Assembly (NCBI GenBank): GCA_001644045.1
Contig: LUUF01000080.1
Coordinates: 1-56,351, forward strand
Direction of reading: 5' to 3'
Length of the DNA: 56,351 bases
Source of the DNA: Methylomonas methanica
Lineage (GTDB): Bacteria > Pseudomonadota > Gammaproteobacteria > Methylococcales > Methylomonadaceae
Shown here: one piece after another, positions 1 through 8,670 of the stretch
How positions within the stretch are numbered: position 1 is the first letter of the stretch
Layout: each line of letters opens with the position of its first letter
Notes under the pieces: model-generated
Database searches by the model: none
Seen by the model: the letters and a program-made list of their open reading frames with translations, nothing else
Told to the model about the DNA's origin: nothing
Made by a program: the position numbers and the translations under genes

Positions 1-417
1 AAAATTCAGGACACCCTCGATACTCTAAAGCCTATTAATGAGTTATTTGGCGTCGATGACAGATACAAGCGTCTGCGCGCAAGATGCAACGACCATACTC
101 ATTACAACTTCTTTCGACACGTAATGCTCAACGACAACGAGGTTTACATCAAGAGTCGCGATTGGTGGATCGAGCAGTTTTCTGAGGATGTCAAGGACCT
201 ATTTGTCCTTCACCTTGGATATATGTTTTTCTTGAATGATCACTACATGATGTCCAGCGACTACATAGATGCATTTGATTGCGGCATTCAACCGGAGGAT
301 GGTTCCCAATACTGGGTCGCCCCGTTCATCCAGGACATCTTTAATGAAATCATAACTCCCAAACGCCCTGACATCACCGCTGCCATCAAAGCCTATTCTG
401 CGATGCAGCTATCGTGA
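1..417 (+). CDS. conserved hypothetical protein, 5' end cut off by the window
   Basis: The frame is open from base 1 to a TGA at 415-417, giving at least 138 residues. An internal ATG at 124 would yield only 97 residues, but the codons before it read as coding (RLRARCNDHTHYNFF), so the gene very probably begins upstream of the window. The protein is soluble-looking, rich in aromatic and acidic residues (DYIDAFDCG, QYWVAPFIQDIF), without a signal peptide or membrane segment. I recognise the style of a widespread uncharacterised family but no domain with a known function. It is followed by a repeat-rich stretch rather than by another gene, so the context gives no hint of its role. Confidence 0.7.
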   Translation, partial: KIQDTLDTLKPINELFGVDDRYKRLRARCNDHTHYNFFRHVMLNDNEVYIKSRDWWIEQFSEDVKDLFVLHLGYMFFLNDHYMMSSDYIDAFDCGIQPEDGSQYWVAPFIQDIFNEIITPKRPDITAAIKAYSAMQLS

Positions 418-497
418 GTCTACCGAAGCCCAACGTATCATTCCACCAATGCTGCGGCTAAGGTTACGCAGCCCGGTAGTATGCGGTAAACAACGTG

Positions 498-542
498 CAC
501 CGCATCGTTCGCGATTGGTGCGGTTCGTAAACTCACCACACC
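498..542. repeat. pair of overlapping REP-like palindromes
   Basis: Two overlapping dyads are visible. At 498-520, CACC/ATCG pairs with CGAT/GGTG around a TTCG tetraloop. At 517-542, GGTGCGG pairs with CCACACC with one G-U. They lie just downstream of the truncated hypothetical gene. They resemble small interspersed palindromes of gammaproteobacterial genomes. No copy was seen elsewhere in the window, so repeat status is inferred from shape. Confidence 0.4.
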
Positions 543-664
543 CTACGCCTGCTTTTGGTTAGGCATTTGCCATTGGCACTTTTGCTTGGTCTGGCCGCTC
601 TAAGCCTTCCCCCCTCTCAAGCCACTGCCAGCTGGGGGGACGGCTGGCAGCGATGCCTGACACT

Positions 665-1061
665 TCAAGCGAAAAGCTATCACCGGCAAACTATTTGCCC
701 CTCCCGAATACCTTTTATCTTTAACCACCAAGCATTTCCGGCTTGCCAGCACCCAAATAAGCCATTCGCACAAAGCAAATTGCTTCTATCGCAAACCTGC
801 ATAAGCCAGCGCGCCAGCAAAAAAGCTTCTCGCGGATGGCAAATCGCTTTAATCGCCAGCCTGGATAGGCTTGCGTGCAAGCTAAAAAGCTATTCTAGAA
901 AACCAAATCGGTGCAAGCCCAAACCGACACAAGCTTGCGCGACACCCGAAATGGTATTCCAAACAGGTAATTTGCTTTAATGGCCGACCTCGCCGGCTTG
1001 CCCGCAAGCAAAAATGCTTGGCGGACGAAGCGATTGGCTTCAAGTGCAAACCTGGATAGCC
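665..1061. repeat. degenerate tandem array, about 64-66 bp per unit
   Basis: Read on the minus strand, successive units begin near 1061, (996), (934), 870, 807 and (741) with a shared core. The core is TATCCAGGTTTGC, then an AAGC-rich stretch, then a small hairpin such as AAGCATTTTTGCTT, then GCAAGCC. The units at 741-807, 806-870 and 995-1061 align over most of their length; the intervening ones are much more decayed. The spacing of the hairpin core (816, 880, 1007) fits the same period. Open frames across it on both strands (for example a TTG-started frame at 555-980) look incidental. With the palindromes at 498-542 this accounts for the gene-free stretch 418-1133. Confidence 0.55.
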
Positions 1062-1133
1062 TTACCCGACTGGGAGCCGGTGGTTCAGCCTTAACTCGAT
1101 GCTCGAGCAGTAAACTACTCTTGCCGCTTAGGC

Positions 1134-2513
1134 TCAGATCACTTTAGAGAACTGCTGCTGTTTCTGCGCCAGATATTTGTCGAACACCATGCAGATGTTG
1201 CGGATCAGCAAGCGGCCGGCGGAAGATACTTTAATGCCATCGGCTGTCAGTTCCAGCAAGCCGTCTTCCTTCATCAGATGCAAATTTTCCAATTCAGACG
1301 CGAAATACTTGGAAAAATCGATATTAAATTCGGCTTCGATTTTGCCGAAGCTCAGTTCGAAATGGCAGATCAACTGGGTAATCACCGCCCGGCGCAGCTT
1401 GTCATCTTCATCCAGGTCCACGCCGCGAAACACTGGCAGTTTGCCTTGTGAAATCGCCGCGTCGTATTCGTCCAGTTCCTTGTAATTTTGCATGTAAGCA
1501 TCGCCGACCCGGCCGATGGAGGTCACGCCCAAGCCGACCAAGTCGCAATCGGAATGCGTGGAATAGCCCTGGAAGTTGCGGTACAGCTTGCCTTCTCGTT
1601 GCGCCACCGCCAGTTCGTCGTCCGGTTTGGCGAAATGATCCATGCCGATGTACACATAACCGGCATCGGTCAGCTTCTTGCCGACCATCTGCAGGATTTC
1701 CAGCTTCACTTCCGCTGTCGGCAAATCGTTGTCGTTGATTTGCCGCTGAGTTTTGAAACGGCTGGGCATGTGTGCGTAGTTAAAGATCGAAAAGCGATCC
1801 GGCGCGTAAGCCAGCACCTGATCCAGCGTGGTAGCAAAGGTTTTTTCGGTTTGCAGCGGCAAGCCGTAGATCAGATCGATATTGGTGGAACGAAAGCCTT
1901 CCTTGCGGGCGGCTTCCAAAACCGCAAAGGTTTGTTCCTTGCTTTGCAGGCGGTTCACGGCTTTTTGCACGTCCGGATCAAAATCCTGCAAGCCCAGACT
2001 GATGCGATTGAAGCCCAGTTCGCGCAATTGAGCGATGGTCAAATCGTTGGTTTCGCGCGGATCCACTTCGATGGAATATTCGCCGCCGTCGTCATCGCGC
2101 AAATTGAAATGCTGACGGGTGGTGTCCATCAACTGCTTCATTTGCTCGTAGCTTAAAAACGTCGGCGTACCGCCGCCCCAATGCAATTGATTGACCGGGC
2201 GGCTGTTATCGAACAGCTTTCCCTGCATCGCGATTTCCTTGCACAAGTTTTCCAGATACGGCACCGCATGCGCACGGTTCTTGGTGACGATTTTGTTGCA
2301 AGCGCAATAGAAACACACGGTGTCGCAAAACGGGATATGAAAATACAGCGACAGCGGACCGCCGGCGGCATTGGATTTTTGAATATGCTGTAAATACTCG
2401 GCCTCGCCGAAGCCTTCATGCAATTCCAGTGCGGTCGGATACGAGGTGTAGCGCGGACCGGACTTGTCGTAGCGCTTGATCAAGTCCAAGTCGAATTTGA
2501 TTGATTGGTCCAT
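1134..2513 (-). CDS. hemN: oxygen-independent coproporphyrinogen III oxidase
   Basis: A 459-residue radical-SAM enzyme that decarboxylates coproporphyrinogen III to protoporphyrinogen IX without oxygen, in the cytoplasm. The iron-sulfur signature is C63-x3-C67-x2-C70 with a following C72, as in E. coli HemN. The SAM-binding GGGTP lies at 113-117. Length matches true HemN (about 457) rather than the shorter HemW/HemN-like proteins, and the N-terminal RYTSYPTA stretch is the HemN trip-wire region. The ATG overlaps the ccmI stop codon (TAATG), so it is the last gene of the ccm operon and translationally coupled to it. That arrangement fits a joint supply of haem and c-type cytochrome assembly. 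Confidence 0.95.
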   Translation of the reverse strand: MDQSIKFDLDLIKRYDKSGPRYTSYPTALELHEGFGEAEYLQHIQKSNAAGGPLSLYFHIPFCDTVCFYCACNKIVTKNRAHAVPYLENLCKEIAMQGKLFDNSRPVNQLHWGGGTPTFLSYEQMKQLMDTTRQHFNLRDDDGGEYSIEVDPRETNDLTIAQLRELGFNRISLGLQDFDPDVQKAVNRLQSKEQTFAVLEAARKEGFRSTNIDLIYGLPLQTEKTFATTLDQVLAYAPDRFSIFNYAHMPSRFKTQRQINDNDLPTAEVKLEILQMVGKKLTDAGYVYIGMDHFAKPDDELAVAQREGKLYRNFQGYSTHSDCDLVGLGVTSIGRVGDAYMQNYKELDEYDAAISQGKLPVFRGVDLDEDDKLRRAVITQLICHFELSFGKIEAEFNIDFSKYFASELENLHLMKEDGLLELTADGIKVSSAGRLLIRNICMVFDKYLAQKQQQFSKVI

Positions 2514-3721
2514 TACTGCACTTCTTGATTAATGGTAATGCTGACGCTGGGATTACCCGACACCGCATCCAGTTGCGCCGTGCCGAGCAAATCGCCGGGT
2601 TGCGACATCGCGTTACCGGTTTTGGAAATCCGGGCGACGATGCGCAGTTGCTTGAAATCGGCCAGATGGGTTTGCGGTTGCATCGCCACGCTGTCGTTCA
2701 GCACCACGCTGGCCGGCAGATCTGATACCTGTTTACGAACGATAGCCAGCGGCATTTTCGGACCGTTCACGGCCTGCGCATAAATAAACAGGGTGTATTG
2801 CGGTTCGACTTTGGCCTTGAGCGCCGCATCCAACTCGACTTTGACAGTAATATCCACAGCCGCCGCGGACGATTCCGGCGCTTGCGGTTTTTGCTGCTCC
2901 GCTTCGGCCATTTGTATCATTTTTTGCAATTGCGCCTGCGATTCATCGTCAGCCGGCAACAAAGCGGATAATTTTTTCCAATGCGTTATCGCCTGCGCAA
3001 AATTGCCGGCTTCGGCTTTGGCCATGCCGGCCAACCATAAAGCCGTGTGATCTTCCGGCACCAGTTTTAAGGCTTGTTCGACCAATTCGGCTGGCTCGCC
3101 GCCCATTTGGCCGTTACGCGCCATCGACAAGGCGTCTGCGTAATGCAGCATTACCGCAGGATCGTTGGGTTTGCGGCGATTCAGTTCGGCAAACACATTG
3201 GCGGCGTCTTGATACTGCTGCACATACATATAAGACCGGCCCAACATCATCCAGCCTTCCAGATCCTCCGGATGTTGTTTCAAACGGGCAATCAGCTTGT
3301 CGACCATGCCTTTGACGTTGTCGGCCACTTTTTGATTGTTAGCGGCCAATTCGGCTTTGACCAAGGCTTGCGGCTCGCCGAGCGAGCCATACAAAAACAG
3401 ACTTAGCAGCGGTACCGTAATCGCGACGATCGGCACTATCCAACGCCCGGTTTTAGCGCTGGGTGCCGCCGGCGCATCAGCTTCCAGATCGTCCAGCAGC
3501 GTGAGTTGCAACTCGCGATATTGCGCATCGTATTGCTCTTGCGACAACGCGCCGTTTTGCAATTGCAGTTTAAGCTCGGCCAGTTGTTGCCGAGCAATCG
3601 CGGTATTGCGTTGTTCGCCATCGGCGTAACGTAGCGGAGTTTTTTTGAACAAGGGCGGCAACAACACCAACAACGCGAGCACGATTAAACCGGCTATCAT
3701 TAGCCAAAACTCAAGATTCAC
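2513..3721 (-). CDS. ccmI: cytochrome c maturation protein CcmI (TPR apocytochrome chaperone)
   Basis: A 402-residue membrane protein that holds apocytochrome c for the CcmF/CcmH haem ligation complex. It has an N-terminal membrane helix (about 4-24), a cytoplasmic loop with RQQLAELKLQLQNGAL and a second helix around 92-112. Tetratricopeptide repeats follow (about 125-275, with EGWMMLGRSYMYVQQYQDAANVF). A C-terminal domain of about 110 residues corresponds to the CycH C-terminal region. The start is GTG and overlaps the ccmH stop (GTGA). It is a separate gene, not fused to ccmH as in E. coli. It sits between ccmH and hemN in the same overlapping operon. Confidence 0.93.
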   Translation of the reverse strand: MNLEFWLMIAGLIVLALLVLLPPLFKKTPLRYADGEQRNTAIARQQLAELKLQLQNGALSQEQYDAQYRELQLTLLDDLEADAPAAPSAKTGRWIVPIVAITVPLLSLFLYGSLGEPQALVKAELAANNQKVADNVKGMVDKLIARLKQHPEDLEGWMMLGRSYMYVQQYQDAANVFAELNRRKPNDPAVMLHYADALSMARNGQMGGEPAELVEQALKLVPEDHTALWLAGMAKAEAGNFAQAITHWKKLSALLPADDESQAQLQKMIQMAEAEQQKPQAPESSAAAVDITVKVELDAALKAKVEPQYTLFIYAQAVNGPKMPLAIVRKQVSDLPASVVLNDSVAMQPQTHLADFKQLRIVARISKTGNAMSQPGDLLGTAQLDAVSGNPSVSITINQEVQ

Positions 3722-4173
3722 GCGTCGTCACCTTTTTCTAAAATACTGTTTAGCTTGGCTTGTTGCTCTTTTGTCAGCTGTTCGTCGCTGCTGCCGGTTT
3801 TGCTGCGCAACACCCAGACCGTCGCCAGGCCGATGACCAGGAACAGCACCGGACCCAACCAGAGCAACATGGTTTTCAGTTTCAAGGCCGGCTTGTACAT
3901 CACGAAATCGCCGTAACGGTCTGTCATGAAATCGACGATGTCTTGGCGGGATTTACCTTGTTGCAGCATTTCGTAGACTTGGCGGCGCAGATCCTTGGCC
4001 AAATCGGCGTTGGAATCGGCGATGGTCTGGTTTTGGCAGACCAGGCAACGCAGCTCGGAAATCAGGGTTTGATAAGCCTGTTCCTGCTCGGGTTGTTTGA
4101 AATCGCGGTATTCAATCTCGGCTTGAGCCTGATAGACAAACAAGCACAAAATCAAGGCATAGAGAATTTTCAT
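3718..4173 (-). CDS. ccmH: cytochrome c maturation thiol oxidoreductase CcmH (CcmL/NrfF type)
   Basis: A 151-residue protein with an N-terminal signal/anchor (residues 1-18), the diagnostic LRCLVCQN motif with C43 and C46, and a C-terminal membrane helix (about 100-120). It reduces or binds the CxxCH cysteines of apocytochrome c in the periplasm before haem attachment. The length equals the single-domain form found where CcmI is encoded separately, which agrees with the next gene. The ATG overlaps the ccmG stop (ATGA). Confidence 0.94.
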   Translation of the reverse strand: MKILYALILCLFVYQAQAEIEYRDFKQPEQEQAYQTLISELRCLVCQNQTIADSNADLAKDLRRQVYEMLQQGKSRQDIVDFMTDRYGDFVMYKPALKLKTMLLWLGPVLFLVIGLATVWVLRSKTGSSDEQLTKEQQAKLNSILEKGDDA

Positions 4174-4700
4174 GCGCTTTCAGCCTCCAGTTTTTCAATC
4201 AGCGGCAGGAAAATGTTTTCCAGTTCGCCGGGCTGGACCGGTCCGGTATGTTTGTATCGCACCACGCCGCGTTTATCGATCACGAAGGTTTCCGGTACGC
4301 CGTACACGCCGTAATCGATACCGACGCGGCCGTCGGCATCCATCACGCTGACATTATAAGGATTACCGTGTTTGCCCAGCCAGGCGTTGGCGGCCTGTGC
4401 TTCGTCTTTATAGTTCAAGCCCACCAGCAACACCTTGTTTTGCTTGGCCAGCTCGATCAATAAGGGATGTTCCTCGCGGCAGGATACGCACCAGGATGCC
4501 CAGACATTCAGCAGCCAGACTTTGCCTTTAAAATCGGCCTGACTTAGACGCTGTTCCGGCGTCGCCAAAACCGGCAGGTTAAACGCCGGTGCCGGTTTAT
4601 CGATCAGCGGCGACGGAATTTCCCGGGGGTTGAGCTTTAAACCAATCGCCAAAAACACCGACAGGGCGATGAACAACAGAAGCGGCAACAAATATTTCAT
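4170..4700 (-). CDS. ccmG: periplasmic thioredoxin CcmG/DsbE
   Basis: A 176-residue membrane-anchored thioredoxin that passes electrons to CcmH and apocytochrome c. Visible parts are an N-terminal membrane helix (about 3-21), a redox motif W70-C71-V-S-C74, and the DsbE-specific GVYGVPETFVIDKRG segment with its cis-proline. The middle pair of the active site is V-S; E. coli CcmG has P-T at these two positions. The start overlaps the ccmF stop as TAATG. Confidence 0.94.
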   Translation of the reverse strand: MKYLLPLLLFIALSVFLAIGLKLNPREIPSPLIDKPAPAFNLPVLATPEQRLSQADFKGKVWLLNVWASWCVSCREEHPLLIELAKQNKVLLVGLNYKDEAQAANAWLGKHGNPYNVSVMDADGRVGIDYGVYGVPETFVIDKRGVVRYKHTGPVQPGELENIFLPLIEKLEAESA

Positions 4701-6643
4701 TAACTTTGCGTAAGGGGTTTGTTAAGCAAACGATAGCGGCGGTCGCTGGCGGCAATCAGGCCACCCAGGGCCATAAATACCCCGCCCATCCAGATCCAGC
4801 GGATAAAGGCCTTGTAGTAAACCCGCAAACTCCAGGCGCCTTGTTTATCCAAAGGTTCGCCCAAGGCCACGAACAGGTCGCGGAATACGCCAGCGTCGAT
4901 GGCCGCTTCGGTCATCGGCATGGTTTGTACCCGATACACGCGCTTTTGCGGCGACAGTTCGGCGACGGTGGCGCCATCGTGGCTGACGGTTAAATAACCT
5001 TGCTCGGCGCGATAATTAGGACCTTCGGTGCTTTTCACGCCATGAAACTGGAATACATAACCAAACAAATCCAGGGTTTCTTCCGGTGCCAGACGTACAT
5101 CGCGCTCGATGCTGTATACCGAAGTAAAAGTAATGCCGATCACGAACACCGCGATGCCGAAATGCGCCAAAGTCATGCCGTAAAAACCGGCGGGGATTTG
5201 TTGCAAGCGCTCGAGTGACCAGCTTTGTAGGCGTTGTTTGAAAGCCAGGCCGGTTATGGCCAAGGTCCATAAAGCCAAGCCGGTACCCAAGGCGGCGCCC
5301 CAGGAATAAAACGGCATCGCCAACGGTGTCAATAACGCCAGCCCCACAGAAGCGGCAATCAGCCAACGCACACGTATGCCTAAAGCTTTCAAATCGTCGC
5401 TCTTCCAGCGCATCAATACGCCAAGCCCGACTACTAGCGCTAGCGGCGCCATCAATGGGATGAACACCGCGTTGAAATACGGCGGGCCGACCGACAATTT
5501 ACCTAGTCCCAGCGCGTCGACGACCAGCGGATACAAAGTACCCAGCAGGATGCTGGCCGCGGTAACCACCAGCAGCACATTGTTGACCAGCAATACCGAT
5601 TCCCGCGATACCAACTCGAAACGGGCATGACTTTTCACCTGCGGCGCGCGAATCGCGTACAGCAGCAATGAACCGCCGACCACCACGGCCAAAAAGATCA
5701 GGATAAACAAACCGCGCGCAGGGTCGCTGGCGAAAGCGTGTACCGAGGTCAACACGCCGGAGCGGACCAGGAAGGTGCCGAGCAAGCTCAAGGAGAATGC
5801 GAAAATGGCTAAAAGTACGGTCCAGGTTTTGAACACGCCGCGTTTTTCGGTGGCAGCCAGCGAATGAATCAGTGCAGTACCGACCAACCAAGGCATGAAC
5901 GACGCGTTCTCGACTGGATCCCAAAACCACCAGCCGCCCCAACCGAGTTCGTAATAAGCCCACCAACTGCCCAGCGTAATGCCCAAGGTTAAAAACATCC
6001 AGGCGATATTGGTCCAGGGCCGCGACCAACGCGCCCAAGCGGCATCTAATCTGCCTTCCAGCAAGGCGGCAATAGAAAACGCGAATGCGACCGAGAAGCC
6101 GACATAACCCATATACAGCATCGGCGGATGAATCGCCAAGCCAGGGTCTTGCAGCAGCGGGTTTAAATCGCGGCCTTCGGGCGGGAACGGAAACAAGCGT
6201 TCGAATGGGTTGGAAGTCAGCAATAAAAACAGGATAAAACCGATGCTGACCAAGCCCATCACACCCAACACGCGAGCGCGGGTGGCATCGGGGATATGTC
6301 CGCTAAATGCCGCGACCAAGCCGGTCCAGATGGATAAAGTCAACGCCCAAAGCAATAAGGAACCTTCATGCGCGCCCCACACCCCGGAAATCAGGTAAAT
6401 CAGCGGTAACGCGGTATTGGAGTTTTGCGCGACATAGGCCACCGAAAAATCGTGGCTGATGAAACTGGCAGTCAAACAGCCGTAAGCCAGGCCCATGAAC
6501 AACAACTGCCCGAACGCGGCGGGTTTGGCGATATGCACCCAGCCGGCGATCGATTTGGCGGCTCCGATGATAGGCAACACGCCTTGTACAATCGCCATGC
6601 ACAAGGCCAGGATCAATGCGAAATGACCGATTTCAGGGATCAT
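4700..6643 (-). CDS. ccmF: cytochrome c haem lyase CcmF
   Basis: A 647-residue polytopic inner-membrane protein that takes haem from CcmE and attaches it to apocytochrome c together with CcmH and CcmI. The tryptophan-rich WWD signature is at about 233-252 (ELGWGGWWFWDPVENASF). Conserved HEGS (92-95) and IHPP (171-174) histidines lie on the flanking loops. A large periplasmic loop precedes the last helix. The length matches the family (about 640-660). Its ATG overlaps the ccmE stop (ATGA). Confidence 0.96.
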   Translation of the reverse strand: MIPEIGHFALILALCMAIVQGVLPIIGAAKSIAGWVHIAKPAAFGQLLFMGLAYGCLTASFISHDFSVAYVAQNSNTALPLIYLISGVWGAHEGSLLLWALTLSIWTGLVAAFSGHIPDATRARVLGVMGLVSIGFILFLLLTSNPFERLFPFPPEGRDLNPLLQDPGLAIHPPMLYMGYVGFSVAFAFSIAALLEGRLDAAWARWSRPWTNIAWMFLTLGITLGSWWAYYELGWGGWWFWDPVENASFMPWLVGTALIHSLAATEKRGVFKTWTVLLAIFAFSLSLLGTFLVRSGVLTSVHAFASDPARGLFILIFLAVVVGGSLLLYAIRAPQVKSHARFELVSRESVLLVNNVLLVVTAASILLGTLYPLVVDALGLGKLSVGPPYFNAVFIPLMAPLALVVGLGVLMRWKSDDLKALGIRVRWLIAASVGLALLTPLAMPFYSWGAALGTGLALWTLAITGLAFKQRLQSWSLERLQQIPAGFYGMTLAHFGIAVFVIGITFTSVYSIERDVRLAPEETLDLFGYVFQFHGVKSTEGPNYRAEQGYLTVSHDGATVAELSPQKRVYRVQTMPMTEAAIDAGVFRDLFVALGEPLDKQGAWSLRVYYKAFIRWIWMGGVFMALGGLIAASDRRYRLLNKPLTQS

Positions 6644-7074
6644 GGCTGAGCCGCCGGTTTTTTCAGGCTACCGGCCACTTCCGGCGGCATGTAGTTTTCA
6701 TCGTGTTTGGCCAATACTTCCTCGGCGACGAACACGCCGCGGCTGTCCAATTGGCCTTTAGCGACTATGCCCTGCCCTTCCCTAAACAAATCCGGCAAGA
6801 TGCCTGAATATTCCACGGTCACTTCCTTTTCGAAATCGCTGAGTTTAAAGCGCACTAACAAATCGGCGTTGGGCCGTTCCACGCTGCCTTTCACCACCAT
6901 GCCACCCAAACGAAACACCGCGTTAGTCGGCGCTTTGCCGGCAGCCACATCGCTGGTGGAAAAAAAATACATCAGATTTTCGTTGAAGGCCTGTAGTGCA
7001 AATGTCGCCGCCAAGCCCAGACCAGCCAACATCAGAATGATCAGAAACAAGCGTTGTTTTCGTATCGGTTTCAT
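6640..7074 (-). CDS. ccmE: periplasmic haem chaperone CcmE
   Basis: A 144-residue membrane-anchored OB-fold protein that carries haem covalently to CcmF. It has an N-terminal cytoplasmic basic stretch and membrane helix (9-29). The haem-binding histidine H124 sits in LAKHDENYMPPEV, with the conserved Y128. Overlaps of four bases with both neighbours (ATGA) show co-translation in the ccm operon. Confidence 0.96.
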   Translation of the reverse strand: MKPIRKQRLFLIILMLAGLGLAATFALQAFNENLMYFFSTSDVAAGKAPTNAVFRLGGMVVKGSVERPNADLLVRFKLSDFEKEVTVEYSGILPDLFREGQGIVAKGQLDSRGVFVAEEVLAKHDENYMPPEVAGSLKKPAAQP

Positions 7075-7238
7075 CGCGCTTGTGACCGTTTTTGTTTGAT
7101 AGTGAGTTGCCGCAACAACTGTTTGCGTTGCAGCACCGGCAACACGATATTGACCACCAACACTAAGGCCGTCACGCCGTAAGCCGGCCAGACATAGACG
7201 GCGTAACCGCCCATGTATAAAAAGCTTTCCCAGCTCAT
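7071..7238 (-). CDS. ccmD: haem exporter accessory protein CcmD
   Basis: A 55-residue protein with one membrane helix (about 15-38) and a basic C-terminal tail (RKQLLRQLTIKQKRSQ). It stabilises the CcmABC-CcmE complex so that haem-loaded CcmE is released. The chosen ATG at 7238 makes an ATGA overlap with the ccmC stop and gives the usual MSWESFLYMGGYA.YVW start. A longer frame to 7268 would only extend into ccmC. Confidence 0.9.
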   Translation of the reverse strand: MSWESFLYMGGYAVYVWPAYGVTALVLVVNIVLPVLQRKQLLRQLTIKQKRSQAR

Positions 7239-7996
7239 GCCTGTTTCTCCAATAACGTCTTGACCCATTGCGAGGTAGTCTCGCGTTTCAATAATTCCAG
7301 TTTGGCGGCCTGCAAAACGGCAATCAAATAATAAAATTTGAATGCCGCCGCCATCAGCAACAAGGGCACCAACATGCTGACATGTATCGACGGCTTATCC
7401 ATCTTGCTGACGGTCGGGCCTTGATGCAGTGTGTTCCACCATTGCACCGAATAGTGGATGATGGGGATATTCACCACGCCTACCAGCGCCAAAATCGACA
7501 CCGCTCTTGCCGCCGCCCGTTTTTCTTCGATGGCGCCGTACAAACTGATCACACCCAGATATAAAAACAACAGGATTAATTCGGAGGTCAAACGCGCATC
7601 CCACACCCACCATGTGCCCCACATCGGTTTGCCCCACAAAGAGCCGGTCACCAAGGCCACAAAGGTAAAACCGGCACCGATCGGCGCGCTACTGATCAGC
7701 ATCACCTCCGCCAGTTTCATGCGCCAGATTAGCGCAATCCCGCCCATGACCGCCATCAGCACGTAAATAAACAACGACATCCACGCCGCCGGCACGTGGA
7801 TATAAATAATCCGGTAACTATCGCCCTGCTGGTAATCGGTGGGGGCCAGATACAGACCGCCATAGAGGCCAGCGCCAAGCAGTAACAGAAAAATAACCGT
7901 CAACCAGGGGATGAAACGATCCGCCAAGGCATAAAAGTGCGGTGGCGAAGAAGTACGATGAAAAAACCGGCTAACCGGCGCAGGAATCCAAGACAT
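7235..7996 (-). CDS. ccmC: haem export/handling protein CcmC
   Basis: A 253-residue, six-helix inner-membrane protein that loads haem onto CcmE. The WWD motif is at about 126-137 (WGTWWVWDARLT), and a haem-ligand histidine lies in HVPAAWMS (H67). The ATG at 7996 shares one base with the ccmB stop (TGATG); a TTG one codon upstream is the alternative start. It belongs to the same operon as ccmA and ccmB, with which it forms the haem-release ABC complex. Confidence 0.95.
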   Translation of the reverse strand: MSWIPAPVSRFFHRTSSPPHFYALADRFIPWLTVIFLLLLGAGLYGGLYLAPTDYQQGDSYRIIYIHVPAAWMSLFIYVLMAVMGGIALIWRMKLAEVMLISSAPIGAGFTFVALVTGSLWGKPMWGTWWVWDARLTSELILLFLYLGVISLYGAIEEKRAAARAVSILALVGVVNIPIIHYSVQWWNTLHQGPTVSKMDKPSIHVSMLVPLLLMAAAFKFYYLIAVLQAAKLELLKRETTSQWVKTLLEKQA

Positions 7997-8670
7997 CAAT
8001 TAACACTCATTTTTAACGCGGCCGCAGTCGGCAGCGGCACTAACACCAATGCCGACAGCAACATAGCCAATAAAATATTCAGTTGGGCGCCGACCGGCAA
8101 GCCGCTGGCGGCCCTATCGACAGCGCCGCTGGCGAAGATCAATACCGGCACATACAAAGGTAAAACCAACAGGGACAACAGCATGCCGCCGCGGCGCAAA
8201 CCGACCGTCAACGCGACGCCGATGGCGCCAATCAAGCTCAACAGCGGCGTAGCTAAGATCAACGTCAGCCATAAAGTTCCCATCGCTTGCTCGGGCAAGC
8301 CTAAAAACACCGCCAGCAACGGCGCGACCAGCAGCAACGGCAAGCCGGTCACCAGCCAATGGGCGATGATCTTGCCCAACACCAAGATCGATAAGGCATG
8401 CGGACTCAGCAGCATTTGCTCCAACGAGCCGTCATCGAAATCGCTGCGAAACAAACTATCCAAGGATAACAAAGCCGCCAATAGCGCGGAAACCCAAATC
8501 ACACCCGGCGCCATCGCCCGCAACAAGTTAGGCTGCGCACCCACCGCCAGCGGGAACAAGGTTACTACCAACACGAAAAAAAACAGCGGATTGGCCATTT
8601 CCGCCCGGCGCCGAAACGCCAGCAACAAATCGCGACGAATGATCGCCCAAAAAGCCTGAATTATTGGCAT
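7996..8670 (-). CDS. ccmB: haem exporter permease CcmB
   Basis: A 224-residue polytopic membrane protein with about six helices and the typical start FWAIIRRDLLLAFRRRAE. The FRSDFDDGSLEQ(M)LLSP coupling segment lies on the cytoplasmic face. It is the membrane subunit of the CcmAB ATPase that releases holo-CcmE from CcmC. It overlaps the ccmA end by 10 bases. Confidence 0.95.
   Translation of the reverse strand: MPIIQAFWAIIRRDLLLAFRRRAEMANPLFFFVLVVTLFPLAVGAQPNLLRAMAPGVIWVSALLAALLSLDSLFRSDFDDGSLEQMLLSPHALSILVLGKIIAHWLVTGLPLLLVAPLLAVFLGLPEQAMGTLWLTLILATPLLSLIGAIGVALTVGLRRGGMLLSLLVLPLYVPVLIFASGAVDRAASGLPVGAQLNILLAMLLSALVLVPLPTAAALKMSVN

Noticed and set aside
555..980. TTG-started 141-codon frame with a signal-peptide-like beginning
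   Set aside because: It lies across the degenerate tandem repeat, has no ATG or ribosome-binding site, and its translation has no domain-like pattern; similar chance frames occur on the other strand.
1095..1107. CTCGA/TCGAG hairpin after hemN as a terminator
   Set aside because: Five base pairs and no T-run on the minus strand.
1488..2156. 222-codon plus-strand frame inside hemN
   Set aside because: Antisense shadow of a fully conserved HemN.
7937..8659. 240-codon plus-strand frame across ccmB and ccmC
   Set aside because: Antisense shadow, Asn/Lys/Thr-rich, and incompatible with the conserved membrane proteins on the other strand.
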